A stretch of 64,000 nt of DNA from Burkholderia sp. FERM BP-3421 (GTDB lineage Bacteria > Pseudomonadota > Gammaproteobacteria > Burkholderiales > Burkholderiaceae): contig NZ_CP117781.1 in NCBI RefSeq assembly GCF_028657905.1, positions 2,914,001-2,978,000 of the forward strand, written 5' to 3'. The position numbers and the translations under genes were made by a program. Positions 26,004 through 33,653 of this stretch are shown here, piece after piece. The notes beneath the pieces are model-generated. The model did no database searches. It was not told the origin of the DNA and saw nothing but the letters and a program-made list of their open reading frames with translations. Numbering within the stretch: position 1 is the first letter of the stretch; each line of letters starts with the position of its first letter.

Positions 26004-26453
26004 ATGCGTGTCGGCCGTCCTGTTCCTGCCCTACCCCAACCTGTGTGCGACTACTGCGGCGCCAAGGCGCTGCTCGCGCGCCACGGCGACGACGCGTATC
26101 CCTACCGCGACGAGCATGGCCCGCTGTGGATCTGCCCGCCGTGCGACGCGTGGATCGGCGTGTATCCGCGCAGCCGGCGCAACGTGCCGCTCGGCCGGCT
26201 GGCCAATGCCGACCTGCGCCAGGCGAAGTCCGAGTTGCATGAAGCGCTCGAGCCGCTGGTCGCGGCCAAGATGCGCCGCGACGGCTGCAACGCGTTCGAA
26301 GCGCGCGCCAAGGGCGTGCGCTGGCTCGCGGGCCAACTCGGCATCGATCCCGGCGCCAATACGATCCATTCGTTCGACGCGGCGCAATGCCGGCAAGCCA
26401 TGCAATTGATCGCGGCCTTTCACGCGCGTAAATCCGGCGACGCCGATCTTTGA
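26004..26453 (+). CDS. Zinc-finger protein (DUF3268-like)
   Basis: This 149-residue protein has an N-terminal zinc ribbon, CDYCGAKALL followed by ICPPCDAWIGVYP (two CxxC pairs about 28 residues apart). The RRNVPLGRLANADLRQAKSE segment and the C-terminal WLAGQLGIDPGANTIHSFD are typical of the family. Its function is unknown; the fold suggests nucleic-acid or protein binding. The ATG at 26004 was preferred because the upstream in-frame sequence is not protein-like. It stands alone between two non-coding regions. Confidence 0.8.
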   Translation: MRVGRPVPALPQPVCDYCGAKALLARHGDDAYPYRDEHGPLWICPPCDAWIGVYPRSRRNVPLGRLANADLRQAKSELHEALEPLVAAKMRRDGCNAFEARAKGVRWLAGQLGIDPGANTIHSFDAAQCRQAMQLIAAFHARKSGDADL

Positions 26454-26722
26454 CGCATTGCAGCGCCAGCAAGCCGGACCCCGCGAACCGGCAAAGGCGC
26501 GCCGCACCATGCACTTACGGGAATATTATTTTTACTTACATATTCCATCGATATATCTCTAAAAGTTTTAGACATAATCAAAAAAAGTTTGACTCATGGT
26601 TTTTTTCCTTGATATTGTTTCCGGCAGGAAATGCACAAAAAAGCCTGACACAAGCATCAAAATACACGAAACTGACGAAATACTTCCAAATTAATTACGC
26701 CGTATCGAGGGCCAATCCGCTT

Positions 26723-26794
26723 TTAAAAAGCCGCAACACATTCCCGTTTACCAATTAATTCCCGATTTATCGGCAATCGATTTTCATTGCCCAT
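26723..26794 (-). CDS. Possible 23-residue micro-ORF in the AT-rich gap
   Basis: An ATG at 26794 is preceded, at ideal spacing, by GGGGAGGAG, one of the best Shine-Dalgarno sequences in the window. The frame reads MGNENRLPINRELIGKREC and five more residues, then TAA. Too short for a family assignment; a leader peptide or a chance occurrence are both possible. Confidence 0.25.
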   Translation of the reverse strand: MGNENRLPINRELIGKRECVAAF

Positions 26795-26820
26795 ATATTC
26801 TCCTCCCCGGATTCAATCGA

Positions 26821-27048
26821 TTAAAGATGGATTCCGGACGGATGAATCGGCGGACGTGAAAAACGATGCCGCAGCGACGGCCGGCGAACCATCTCCGCGC
26901 GACGGCACTGCGCATGCAATCGCTTGACGGCCCCCCGGCACGCCGGGTCCGGGCCGATGAACTGGACGATCCGCACGGCATCGCGCACGGCCTGGTCCGG
27001 CCTCCGCGCGAGGGCGTCGTATCGACCCCACCAACCCGGCAGCACCAC
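26821..27048 (-). pseudogene. Gene-like fragment, unrecognised
   Basis: The frame GWWGRYDALARRPDQAVRDA followed by VRIVQFIGPDPACRG has an amphipathic, protein-like pattern, and the same frame stays open upstream to about 27106 as WHKCFHQFLLDVVLP before a stop. No ATG and no Shine-Dalgarno fit. It may be the tail of a gene whose front was lost. Confidence 0.3.
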
Positions 27049-27332
27049 ATCGAGCAGAAACTGATGGAAGCACTTATGCCAGCCATATAGATCGGAATCC
27101 TAAAAACTTCGTCAATTTGCGCTTAGCATCGGGAGCCATGCTTCGGCGCCATGTCCGCCGTCGCGGGCGCATCGTCGGGACATCCCGACATCTTGCAGGA
27201 AGGGGGAGGGCCTCCATGTCGCCGTGAATCTGGTTCGTTGCCTTTGTTATGCGTCGGTTTGCATCACGCGACGCCGCCGCCACGAGGGCGCGGCCGCCGC
27301 AGCAGTTCTTCGTCATCATCCTGGAGCACACA

Positions 27333-29276
27333 ATGCAGAGAACTCAGCAAGTCAATCGTCAATCGTCCAACCGCTTCGCCCTCGCGCTGCTGCCGCTCGC
27401 CGTCGCGGCAACGCTCGCGCCGCTGTCCGCGCATGCCGCCACCAGCTGGGTGGCGACCCGCACCGATGCCTTCCTGCAGGCCAGCACCCCGGCGGCGGCC
27501 GTCGCGCAGTCGCAGGCGCAAGGCGCCTCCGCCGCGGTCGCGCCGACCTACACGCTGAACAGCGTGGGTTCGCCGGCGGTGACCGACACCGTGGTCACGC
27601 CGCTCGAATTGAGCCAGCCGCTGCACGTGACGATCGTGCTGAAGAACCGCAATGAGGATCAGCTCGACGCGTTCCTGCACGACGTCAACCAGCCGGGCAG
27701 CGCGAGCTATCACAAGTACCTCACGCCCGACCAGTTCAAGGCGCGCTTCGCGCCGACCGACGCGCAGGTGCAGGCGGTCGTCGCCCACCTGAAGGCAAAC
27801 GGCTTCTCGAACATCCAGATCACCGAGAACAACAAGCTGATCTCCGCGGACGGCAACGCGACGAGCGCGCAGAACGGCTTCCATGCGAGCGTCAAGCGCT
27901 TCAACTATCGCGGCAAGCCCGTCTACGCGAACGACTCCGCCGCGCTGGTGCCGTCGTCGCTCGGCACCGTCGTCGAATCGGTGCTCGGCCTGCAGAACGC
28001 GGTCGTGCCGCACCGCCTGATCCAGCGCATCTCGCCGAACGCGCGCATCGCGTCGAACGCAGCCGGCAGGAACGCGGCGGCCGGCTCGCAGGTCGGCCAC
28101 CAGCCGACCGACTTCGCGAAGATCTACGACGCGAGCGGCCTGCCCACCGCGACCAACACCACCGTCGGCATCATCACCTGGGGCGACATGACCCAGACGA
28201 TCTCCGACCTGAACACCTTCACCAAGAACGCGGGCCTGCCGACCGTCAACACCGCGGTGGTCGCGGGCGGCTCGGGCACGCTCGCCGACGACGGCGATCC
28301 GAGCGAGTGGGATCTCGACAGCCAGGACATCATCGGCACGGCGGGCGCGGTCAAGCAGCTGATCTTCTACGCGGCCGTCAACGGCGACAGCAGCGACAGC
28401 GGCCTGACCGACGCCACGCTGACCGCCGCCTACAACAAGGCGGTGACCGACAACAAGGCGAAGGTCATCAACGTGTCGCTCGGCCTCGACGAAACGGCGG
28501 CGAACTCCGACGGCTCGCTGTCGGCCGACGACGCGGTGTTCAAGCAGGCGGTCGCGCAAGGCCAGGTGTTCTCGGTGTCGGCGGGCGATGCCGGCGTGTA
28601 CCAGTGGTCGACCTCGCCGCAAGGCGCGCCCGGCTACATCGGCACCTACAACGGCAGCAGCGTGAAGACGACCATCACCCTGACGAAGTACAGCGTATCG
28701 TCGCCGGCCAGCTCGCCGTACGTGGTGGCCGTCGGCGGCACCACGCTGTCGACCACGGGCACCACGACCTGGGCCGGCGAGACGGTGTGGAACGAAGGCG
28801 TCGCGTACGCGGACGTCGACAGCAACGGCAACCCGGTCGACAACGCCGTGCGGATCTGGGCCACGGGCGGCGGCGTCAGCAAGTACGAGACGGCGCCGAG
28901 CTGGCAGACGGCGGCGCTCGGCAGCAGCGTGACCAAGCGCGTGCTGCCCGACGTCGCGTTCGACGCCGCGCAATCGACCGGCGCGTACATCGTGATCAAC
29001 GGCCAGACCAACCAGCTGGTCGGCGGCACGAGCCTCGCCTCGCCGATCTTCGTCGGCGGCTGGGCGCGCGTCGAGTCGGCGAACAGCAACAGCCTCGGCC
29101 TGCCGACCCAGGCGTTCTACCAGGGCATCCCGAGCAACACGGCGTTGATCCACGACATCTCGTCGGGCAACAACGGCTACAGCGGCCACGGCTACAACGC
29201 CGCGTCCGGCTGGGATTACGACACGGGCTTCGGCAGCCTCGACTTCGCGAAGGTCAGCGCCAGCTCCGTGAAGTAA
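27333..29276 (+). CDS. Secreted S53 peptidase (sedolisin/kumamolisin family)
   Basis: The 647-residue precursor has a Sec signal peptide (LALLPLAVAATLAPLSAHA), an activation prodomain (about 70-245, including SASYHKYLTPDQFKARFAP) and the catalytic domain. The catalytic Glu325 and Asp329 lie in SEWDLDSQD (ExxxD), the oxyanion Asp419 in SAGDAG (usual SSGDSG) and the nucleophile Ser567 in GGTSLASPIF. The C-terminal GYSGHGYNAASGWDYDTGFG is the calcium-binding region. These acid-active endopeptidases are autoprocessed and secreted. The ATG has GGAG eight bases upstream. It is followed by an IS remnant and terminators. Confidence 0.95.
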   Translation: MQRTQQVNRQSSNRFALALLPLAVAATLAPLSAHAATSWVATRTDAFLQASTPAAAVAQSQAQGASAAVAPTYTLNSVGSPAVTDTVVTPLELSQPLHVTIVLKNRNEDQLDAFLHDVNQPGSASYHKYLTPDQFKARFAPTDAQVQAVVAHLKANGFSNIQITENNKLISADGNATSAQNGFHASVKRFNYRGKPVYANDSAALVPSSLGTVVESVLGLQNAVVPHRLIQRISPNARIASNAAGRNAAAGSQVGHQPTDFAKIYDASGLPTATNTTVGIITWGDMTQTISDLNTFTKNAGLPTVNTAVVAGGSGTLADDGDPSEWDLDSQDIIGTAGAVKQLIFYAAVNGDSSDSGLTDATLTAAYNKAVTDNKAKVINVSLGLDETAANSDGSLSADDAVFKQAVAQGQVFSVSAGDAGVYQWSTSPQGAPGYIGTYNGSSVKTTITLTKYSVSSPASSPYVVAVGGTTLSTTGTTTWAGETVWNEGVAYADVDSNGNPVDNAVRIWATGGGVSKYETAPSWQTAALGSSVTKRVLPDVAFDAAQSTGAYIVINGQTNQLVGGTSLASPIFVGGWARVESANSNSLGLPTQAFYQGIPSNTALIHDISSGNNGYSGHGYNAASGWDYDTGFGSLDFAKVSASSVK

Positions 29277-29362
29277 GCGCGGTACGCCGGCGCGCTCATC
29301 GCGGCGCGCCGGCGCAACAGTCCTCCACGCGATTGCAGGCCCCTCCCCGAAGGTCATGCCGT

Positions 29363-29728
29363 TCAGTTAAGGATCTTTCTTAGGAAGCGGACGGGATCAG
29401 GAGCAGGACGGGACTTGACGGCCCGATCGCATTCGCGATCGGGCCGTTTTACGTCGATGAGCAGCTTGAGGTGTGCGCGGAGCCGCTTGAGGACGGCGGG
29501 CAACCTGGCGAAGGCAGGCGTGCGTGCGGCCCACATCCTTTCGTGCTGGATGAGATGGCGCGAGCGAACGAAGCTGAGTTCGCTCGGTTCGCACTTGGCC
29601 TCGAAGGCAGCGCAAGCCATTTCGCGACGAATCAGGTTGTAGGCGATCAACGCTCCCCAGATTTCCTGGTAGATGCCGTCGACAGTTCGGCTGCGATCCA
29701 GCATGAAGATCAGGTGATCGGTCAGCAT
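29363..29728 (-). pseudogene. IS4-family transposase, C-terminal fragment
   Basis: The 121-residue frame contains TVDGIYQEIWGALIAYNLIR, the C-terminal catalytic region of IS4 transposases including the E and the YxxxR-like YNLIRREM, followed by ECDRAVKSRPAP. The N-terminal two thirds with the first two catalytic Asp residues are absent, so it cannot be functional. Confidence 0.82.
29418..29450 (+). terminator. Strong intrinsic terminator
   Basis: ACGGCCCGATCGC (29418-29430) pairs perfectly with 29435-29447 around the 4-base loop ATTC and is followed by a T tract. It lies inside the IS4 remnant and would stop read-through from the protease gene. Confidence 0.8.
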
Positions 29729-29814
29729 CGCGCCAAACGCGAACAGCCCGGCCCGCCGTTTACAACTCCAACTCCAGAAGAAAATACCGTTCAGGTCTTA
29801 ACTGAACGGCATTA

Positions 29815-29836
29815 CCGCTCAAGCGGGGCTTTTTTG
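29815..29836 (+). terminator. Weak hairpin followed by T6
   Basis: CCGC, loop TCAA, GCGG, then GGC and TTTTTT. The stem is short but GC-only and the T tract is clear. It may be the original terminator of the S53 gene, displaced by the IS insertion. Confidence 0.5.
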
Positions 29837-29980
29837 CGCGCGCCGCGTTTGGGGTGGGATGCAAAAAAAACCGCATCGATACTTTTTATCGCGGCAACAC
29901 CGTTTTTTTCACATCGTTTTTATGCGCGGGCCTGTAGCGTGGAGGGGTCTTGTCCACGCATCGCGGTTCGTCCGCTCAAC

Positions 29981-30316
29981 ATGGCGCTCCTCCACGCAAT
30001 TCCTGTTCCCGACCTGCCGCCGCTTACGCCGCGCCCGCTGACCCGCCAGAACGTCATTCCGTTCCCCGCCCGGCGCGTGCTGCTGCCGGTCACCCTGCCG
30101 GTGCGCACTCAAGCGCAGGCGTCGTCCTTGCTGCACACGCTGTTGCATTCACCGCTCGGCGCCTACGTCGTGAACGTCGAGGCCGGCGACGAAACGATCC
30201 GCGTCGCCTGCCGTCTCGCGCGCAACGATCTCGGCTTCGCGCTGCACACGCTGCTCGCGACGCTGCCGGAAGCCACGCTCGGGCGCGTGCTCGCCGCCGA
30301 TCGGGAGGGATACTGA
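29981..30316 (+). CDS. Small ACT-like protein (paralog of 32932-33285)
   Basis: The 111-residue protein has a predicted beta-alpha-beta-beta-alpha-beta pattern in its C-terminal 75 residues: VLLPVTLPVRT, QAQASSLLHTLLHSP, GAYVVNVEAG, ETIRVACRLA, LGFALHTLLATLP and TLGRVLA. This is the layout of ACT-type ligand-binding domains. It stops 2 bp before the DapA-like gene, so the two are co-transcribed. A homologous protein of similar size is encoded on the other side of dapA-like/otsA. The ACT assignment is inference from the pattern, not from a sequence match. Confidence 0.65.
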   Translation: MALLHAIPVPDLPPLTPRPLTRQNVIPFPARRVLLPVTLPVRTQAQASSLLHTLLHSPLGAYVVNVEAGDETIRVACRLARNDLGFALHTLLATLPEATLGRVLAADREGY

Positions 30317-30318
30317 GC

Positions 30319-31203
30319 ATGTTCACAGGTCTCTGGCTGCCGCTCGTCACGCCGTTCCGGCGCGGCGTCGTCGACATCGACGCATTGCAGTATCTCGCCA
30401 CGCACTATCAGCGCGCGGGCATCGACGGCTTCGTCGCGCTCGGCACCACGGCGGAAGCCGCCCTGCTGTCCGACGCCGAGCGCGAGGCGGTCGTCCGCGC
30501 GCTCTTCGACGTCGTCGGCGCGCGCACGCCGATCGTGATCGGCGTCGGCGGCGCGGATACGCGCGCCGTGCTGCGCGAGATCGTGCGCTGGGAGCGCTGG
30601 GACAGCGCGGGCTACCTGGTCTCGCCGCCGTCCTACATCTGCCCGGACCAGGCCGGCATCCGCTGGCACTTCGAACAGGTTGCGTGCGCAACCGAACGGC
30701 CGATCATGCTGTACGACGTCCCGCATCGAACGGGCGTCACGATCGAACCCGATACGGTCGCGCGGCTCGTCGAGTTGCGCAACGTGCTCGCGATCAAGGA
30801 GTGCGTGAAGGACCATTTCGCGCCGCTCGGCGAACTGCCGATCAGCGTACTGTGCGGCACCGACGAGGCGTTCGTCGACTGCCTGAGCGCGGGCGGCACG
30901 GGCGGCGTGCTGGCGAGCGCGCATCTCTGCGCGGACCTGCTCGACGATGCGCGGCAGTTGGTCGCCGCCGGGGCGCGCGCGGACGCGCGCAAATTGTTTG
31001 CTTGCCTGATTCCGCTACTGAGGTTACTGTTTTCCGCACCGAACCCCGCCGCGATCAAGGCCATGCTGTCATTCGACCATCCGGTTTCCCTTGAAACCCG
31101 CATGCCGATCAGCAGCGCATCGTCGGAACTGATCGAGCGGCTCCGCAAGGCACGCGAGCATCTGCAGGACGTGCGCGCGGAATTCGTCCGCACCGTGCAC
31201 TAG
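30319..31203 (+). CDS. DapA-family (N-acetylneuraminate lyase/dihydrodipicolinate synthase) aldolase
   Basis: The 294-residue TIM-barrel protein begins TGLWLPLVTPFRRGVVD. It has GFVALGTTAEAALLSDAERE (phosphate/carboxylate-binding GTTxE), the catalytic Tyr in MLYDVPHRTGV and the Schiff-base Lys in VLAIKECVKDH. These fit a class I pyruvate aldolase. Whether it is housekeeping DapA or a catabolic lyase cannot be decided; being in a two-gene unit with a small ACT-like protein, outside any lysine gene context, favours a specialised role. Confidence 0.85.
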   Translation: MFTGLWLPLVTPFRRGVVDIDALQYLATHYQRAGIDGFVALGTTAEAALLSDAEREAVVRALFDVVGARTPIVIGVGGADTRAVLREIVRWERWDSAGYLVSPPSYICPDQAGIRWHFEQVACATERPIMLYDVPHRTGVTIEPDTVARLVELRNVLAIKECVKDHFAPLGELPISVLCGTDEAFVDCLSAGGTGGVLASAHLCADLLDDARQLVAAGARADARKLFACLIPLLRLLFSAPNPAAIKAMLSFDHPVSLETRMPISSASSELIERLRKAREHLQDVRAEFVRTVH

Positions 31204-31269
31204 CCGCCAGGCCGCGCCGGCCGCGTGCCGGCGCGTCATCCTTGCCACCCATCATCCACGCGTCGCACG

Positions 31270-31334
31270 GATTGCATCAGGAAGGGGCGCTCGCAAGGAC
31301 CGCCATGCGGCGAGCACCCCTTCCTGATGCAATC
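31270..31334. repeat. 25-bp stem inverted repeat upstream of otsA
   Basis: GATTGCATCAGGAAGGGG (31270-31287) pairs perfectly with 31317-31334, and after one mismatch GCTCGC (31289-31294) pairs with GCGAGC (31310-31315), leaving a 15-base loop. The hairpin ends 46 bp before the otsA start. There is no T tract, so it is not a normal terminator. Confidence 0.85.
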
Positions 31335-31380
31335 GCACCGCCGCCGCGCAGGCCCGCGTGGAATCACATGGAGGTCCATC

Positions 31381-32796
31381 ATGAGCCGTCTCGTCGTTGT
31401 TTCCAACCGCACCGCCGATCCGTCGAGCGCCTCCGCCGGCGGACTCGCCGTGGCGCTGCGGGACAGCCTGCAGCGACGCGGCGGCCTGTGGTTCGGCTGG
31501 AGCGGCAAGCTGCTCGACGCGCCGCCCGGAACCCACTACGACGTCGACGTGCAGCACAGCCAGGCCGGGCCGGTTCAGCTCGCGACCATCGACCTGAGCC
31601 AGGACGACCACGACGCGTACTACCTCGGCTATTCGAACAACGTCCTGTGGCCGGTGTTCCACTACCGGCTCGACCTCGCGAACTTCGATACGCGTTTCGC
31701 GGCCGGCTACCGGCGCGTCAACCGGCTGTTCGCGCGCGCGCTGCTGCCGCTGCTGCAGCCGGACGATCTCATCTGGGTGCACGACTACCATCTGATCCCG
31801 CTCGCCACCGAGCTGCGCGCGCTGGGCTGCCGCAACCGGATCGGCTTCTTCCTGCACATCCCGGTGCCGCCGCCGCTCATGATGGCCGCGATACCCGAGC
31901 ATGAATGGCTGATGCGCTCGCTGTTCGACTACGATCTCGTCGGCTTCCAGACCCGCGCCGACGTCACGCATTTCACCCGCTACGCGGAAGCCGAGGCCGG
32001 CGCGCAGGCGCTCGACGGGGAACGGCTGCGCGCGTTCGATCGCACGTTGCGGGTCGGCGCCTTTCCGATCGGGATCGACGCCGATGAATTCACGACGCTC
32101 GCGAACGCCCCGGACGGGCTCGACATGTACACGCAGATGCGCGACGAGTATGCGCGCCGCAAGCTGCTCGTCGGCGTCGACCGGCTCGATTACTCGAAGG
32201 GCCTGCCACAGCGCGTGCAGGCGTTCCGCGAGTGGCTCGAACAGCATCCGGCGAGCCGCAAGAGCGCGACGCTGATCCAGATCGCCGCGCCGAGCCGCGA
32301 GGACGTCGACGCCTATGACGACCTGCGGCAACAGATGGACAGCCTGTGCGGCGCGCTCAACGGCGACTATGGCGAATTCGACTGGATGCCGGTGCGCTAC
32401 ATCCATCGCAACGTCGAGCGGACCGACCTGCCGGGGCTCTATCGCGCGTCGCGGGTGGCGCTCGTCACGCCGTTGCGCGACGGGATGAACCTGGTCGCGA
32501 AGGAGTTCGTCGCCGCGCAGGACCCGGAGGATCCGGGCGTGCTCGTGTTGTCGCGCTTCGCCGGCGCGGCCGAGCAGCTGACCGATGCGCTGCTGGTCAA
32601 TCCTTACGATGTGCAGGGCACGGCCCGCGCGATCGAGCGCGCGCTCACGATGCCGCTCGACGAGCGGGTCCGCCGCCATGCGGCGCTGCTTGCCGTGATC
32701 CGCTCGCAGGATGTGCATTGGTGGAGCGCAAGCTTTCTTGGCGCGCTCGAGGACATCGCCGTGGCGCCGGCGAGCAGCGGCGCGCTTTCCGTCTAG
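31381..32796 (+). CDS. otsA: Trehalose-6-phosphate synthase
   Basis: The 471-residue GT20 enzyme transfers glucose from UDP-glucose to glucose-6-phosphate for trehalose synthesis, an osmo- and desiccation protectant. Landmarks: VVVSNRTADPSSASAGGLAV (substrate loop), LIWVHDYHLIPLATELRALG, GFFLHIPVP, VGVDRLDYSKGLPQRVQAF and TPLRDGMNLVAKEFVA with the nucleotide-sugar site. The length is normal. No otsB phosphatase gene is adjacent. The ATG at 31381 gives the conserved MSRLVVVSNR start. Confidence 0.95.
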   Translation: MSRLVVVSNRTADPSSASAGGLAVALRDSLQRRGGLWFGWSGKLLDAPPGTHYDVDVQHSQAGPVQLATIDLSQDDHDAYYLGYSNNVLWPVFHYRLDLANFDTRFAAGYRRVNRLFARALLPLLQPDDLIWVHDYHLIPLATELRALGCRNRIGFFLHIPVPPPLMMAAIPEHEWLMRSLFDYDLVGFQTRADVTHFTRYAEAEAGAQALDGERLRAFDRTLRVGAFPIGIDADEFTTLANAPDGLDMYTQMRDEYARRKLLVGVDRLDYSKGLPQRVQAFREWLEQHPASRKSATLIQIAAPSREDVDAYDDLRQQMDSLCGALNGDYGEFDWMPVRYIHRNVERTDLPGLYRASRVALVTPLRDGMNLVAKEFVAAQDPEDPGVLVLSRFAGAAEQLTDALLVNPYDVQGTARAIERALTMPLDERVRRHAALLAVIRSQDVHWWSASFLGALEDIAVAPASSGALSV

Positions 32797-32931
32797 GGCC
32801 GGGCAGTCCTGTTCCGGGCGCTGTCGGGCGGCCCGGCGCGGTCCGGCTCCATCAGGCGCGCGAGGCCGCGATCATCCTCCGGAATCCTTTCGATTGCCGG
32901 ACGCGCATCCCGCGCCCGGCATGCTCACAGG

Positions 32932-33285
32932 TTAGTGCGCGCGGCTGCGCCGGGACGGGCGGATCGCGCCGAATTCCGCCTCCGGCAGGGTCTGCATCAG
33001 CAGGGACATGATTTCCATCACCCGCCCCGCCTCCAGTTCGATCTGCAGCGACGCCTGGCCGTCCCGGTTGTCGATCGTCGCGACATAGAGATTCATCTCG
33101 CTCCCCAGCGCGCGATGCAGGGTCTGCCGCGCGGTGCGCAGATGCCGGCTGTCGATGAGCACGGTGACGAGCCGCGCCCGCCCGTGGTCCGCCTGCGCGA
33201 CGCGCCGCCTCGCGACCGGGCGGTTCAGGTGAATCGTGCCGGACCGGCCGGCAGTCGGAACGGGAGCGAGCTTGCGGAATGTCAT
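32932..33285 (-). CDS. Small ACT-like protein (paralog of 29981-30316)
   Basis: The 117-residue protein shows the same secondary-structure pattern as the 29981 gene: RLVTVLIDSRH, LRTARQTLHRALGSE, NLYVATIDN, ASLQIELEAG, VMEIMSLLMQTLP and EFGAI. The motif LxxTLPEAxxGxx is shared (TLPEATLGRV there, TLPEAEFGAI here). It is transcribed towards otsA on the opposite strand. Function unknown; a regulatory ligand-binding or dimerising role is inferred. Confidence 0.62.
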   Translation of the reverse strand: MTFRKLAPVPTAGRSGTIHLNRPVARRRVAQADHGRARLVTVLIDSRHLRTARQTLHRALGSEMNLYVATIDNRDGQASLQIELEAGRVMEIMSLLMQTLPEAEFGAIRPSRRSRAH

Positions 33286-33653
33286 ATAGACGGGCGGAGC
33301 GGGCGCCGAACGTCCGCTCCTGGCTGTTGAACACGTCTCGATGGTAACGAGCGCGGTGAAAAGAGCGTGTAAAGAGCACGCGGCGCGGCGCAAAGAAGCT
33401 CTAGTTTCGCGGGCGCGGATGTCGTGCACGGGGCGCGTACGTCGTGTGCCGTAACATCCGCTGCGGCGTTACGTAGCGTCGCGGGAACATCGAATATCGA
33501 GGGCGGCATCAGGGTTTGCATCAATGCATTTTATTTGGATGAGGAAAAGGGATACGACGGGTTTCCAGACCTGATCCGGATGCGCGTTGTCATTTATGCA
33601 ATGGTCCGGAATTTGCTGTGAAGGTTCGCGGTGAATAACTTCGGGGGCCTTCC
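33286..33653. other. Intergenic, promoter region of the repeat lipoprotein
   Basis: No coding signal in 368 bp. The sequence just upstream of 33654 contains AAGG at 33621 but no convincing -35/-10 pair. Probably a divergent promoter region for the ACT-like gene and the lipoprotein gene. Confidence 0.4.

Larger units (their letters stand above)
26454..27332. other. AT-rich gap with fragmentary coding signal
   Basis: About 880 bp without an intact gene. From about 26510 to 26830 the sequence is strikingly AT-rich against a very GC-rich genome, with runs of A and T. Such islands are typical of horizontally acquired DNA or regulatory regions. A micro-ORF with a strong ribosome-binding site and one gene-like fragment are listed separately. 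Confidence 0.5.
29356..29812. mobile_element. Internally deleted IS4-family element (MITE-like remnant)
   Basis: Perfect 16-bp inverted ends, ATGCCGTTCAGTTAAG at 29356-29371 and its complement at 29797-29812, enclose 457 bp with only the C-terminal third of an IS4-type transposase. Because both ends survive, the element could still be mobilised by an intact relative elsewhere. Near the right end an 8-bp inverted repeat (29787-29794 and 29802-29809) partly duplicates the terminal sequence, which may be the scar of the deletion. Confidence 0.72.

Noticed and set aside
27264..29357. Long antisense frame across the S53 protease
   Set aside because: The sense strand holds catalytic motifs and a signal peptide; the antisense has only low-complexity Arg/Val sequence.
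29471..30316. Long version of the ACT-like gene starting at 29471
   Set aside because: The upstream part is the antisense of the IS4 transposase fragment. The true start is at 29981.
31270..31334. The otsA-leader hairpin as an intrinsic terminator for the DapA-like gene
   Set aside because: There is no T tract after the stem, so it is listed as a repeat of unknown role.
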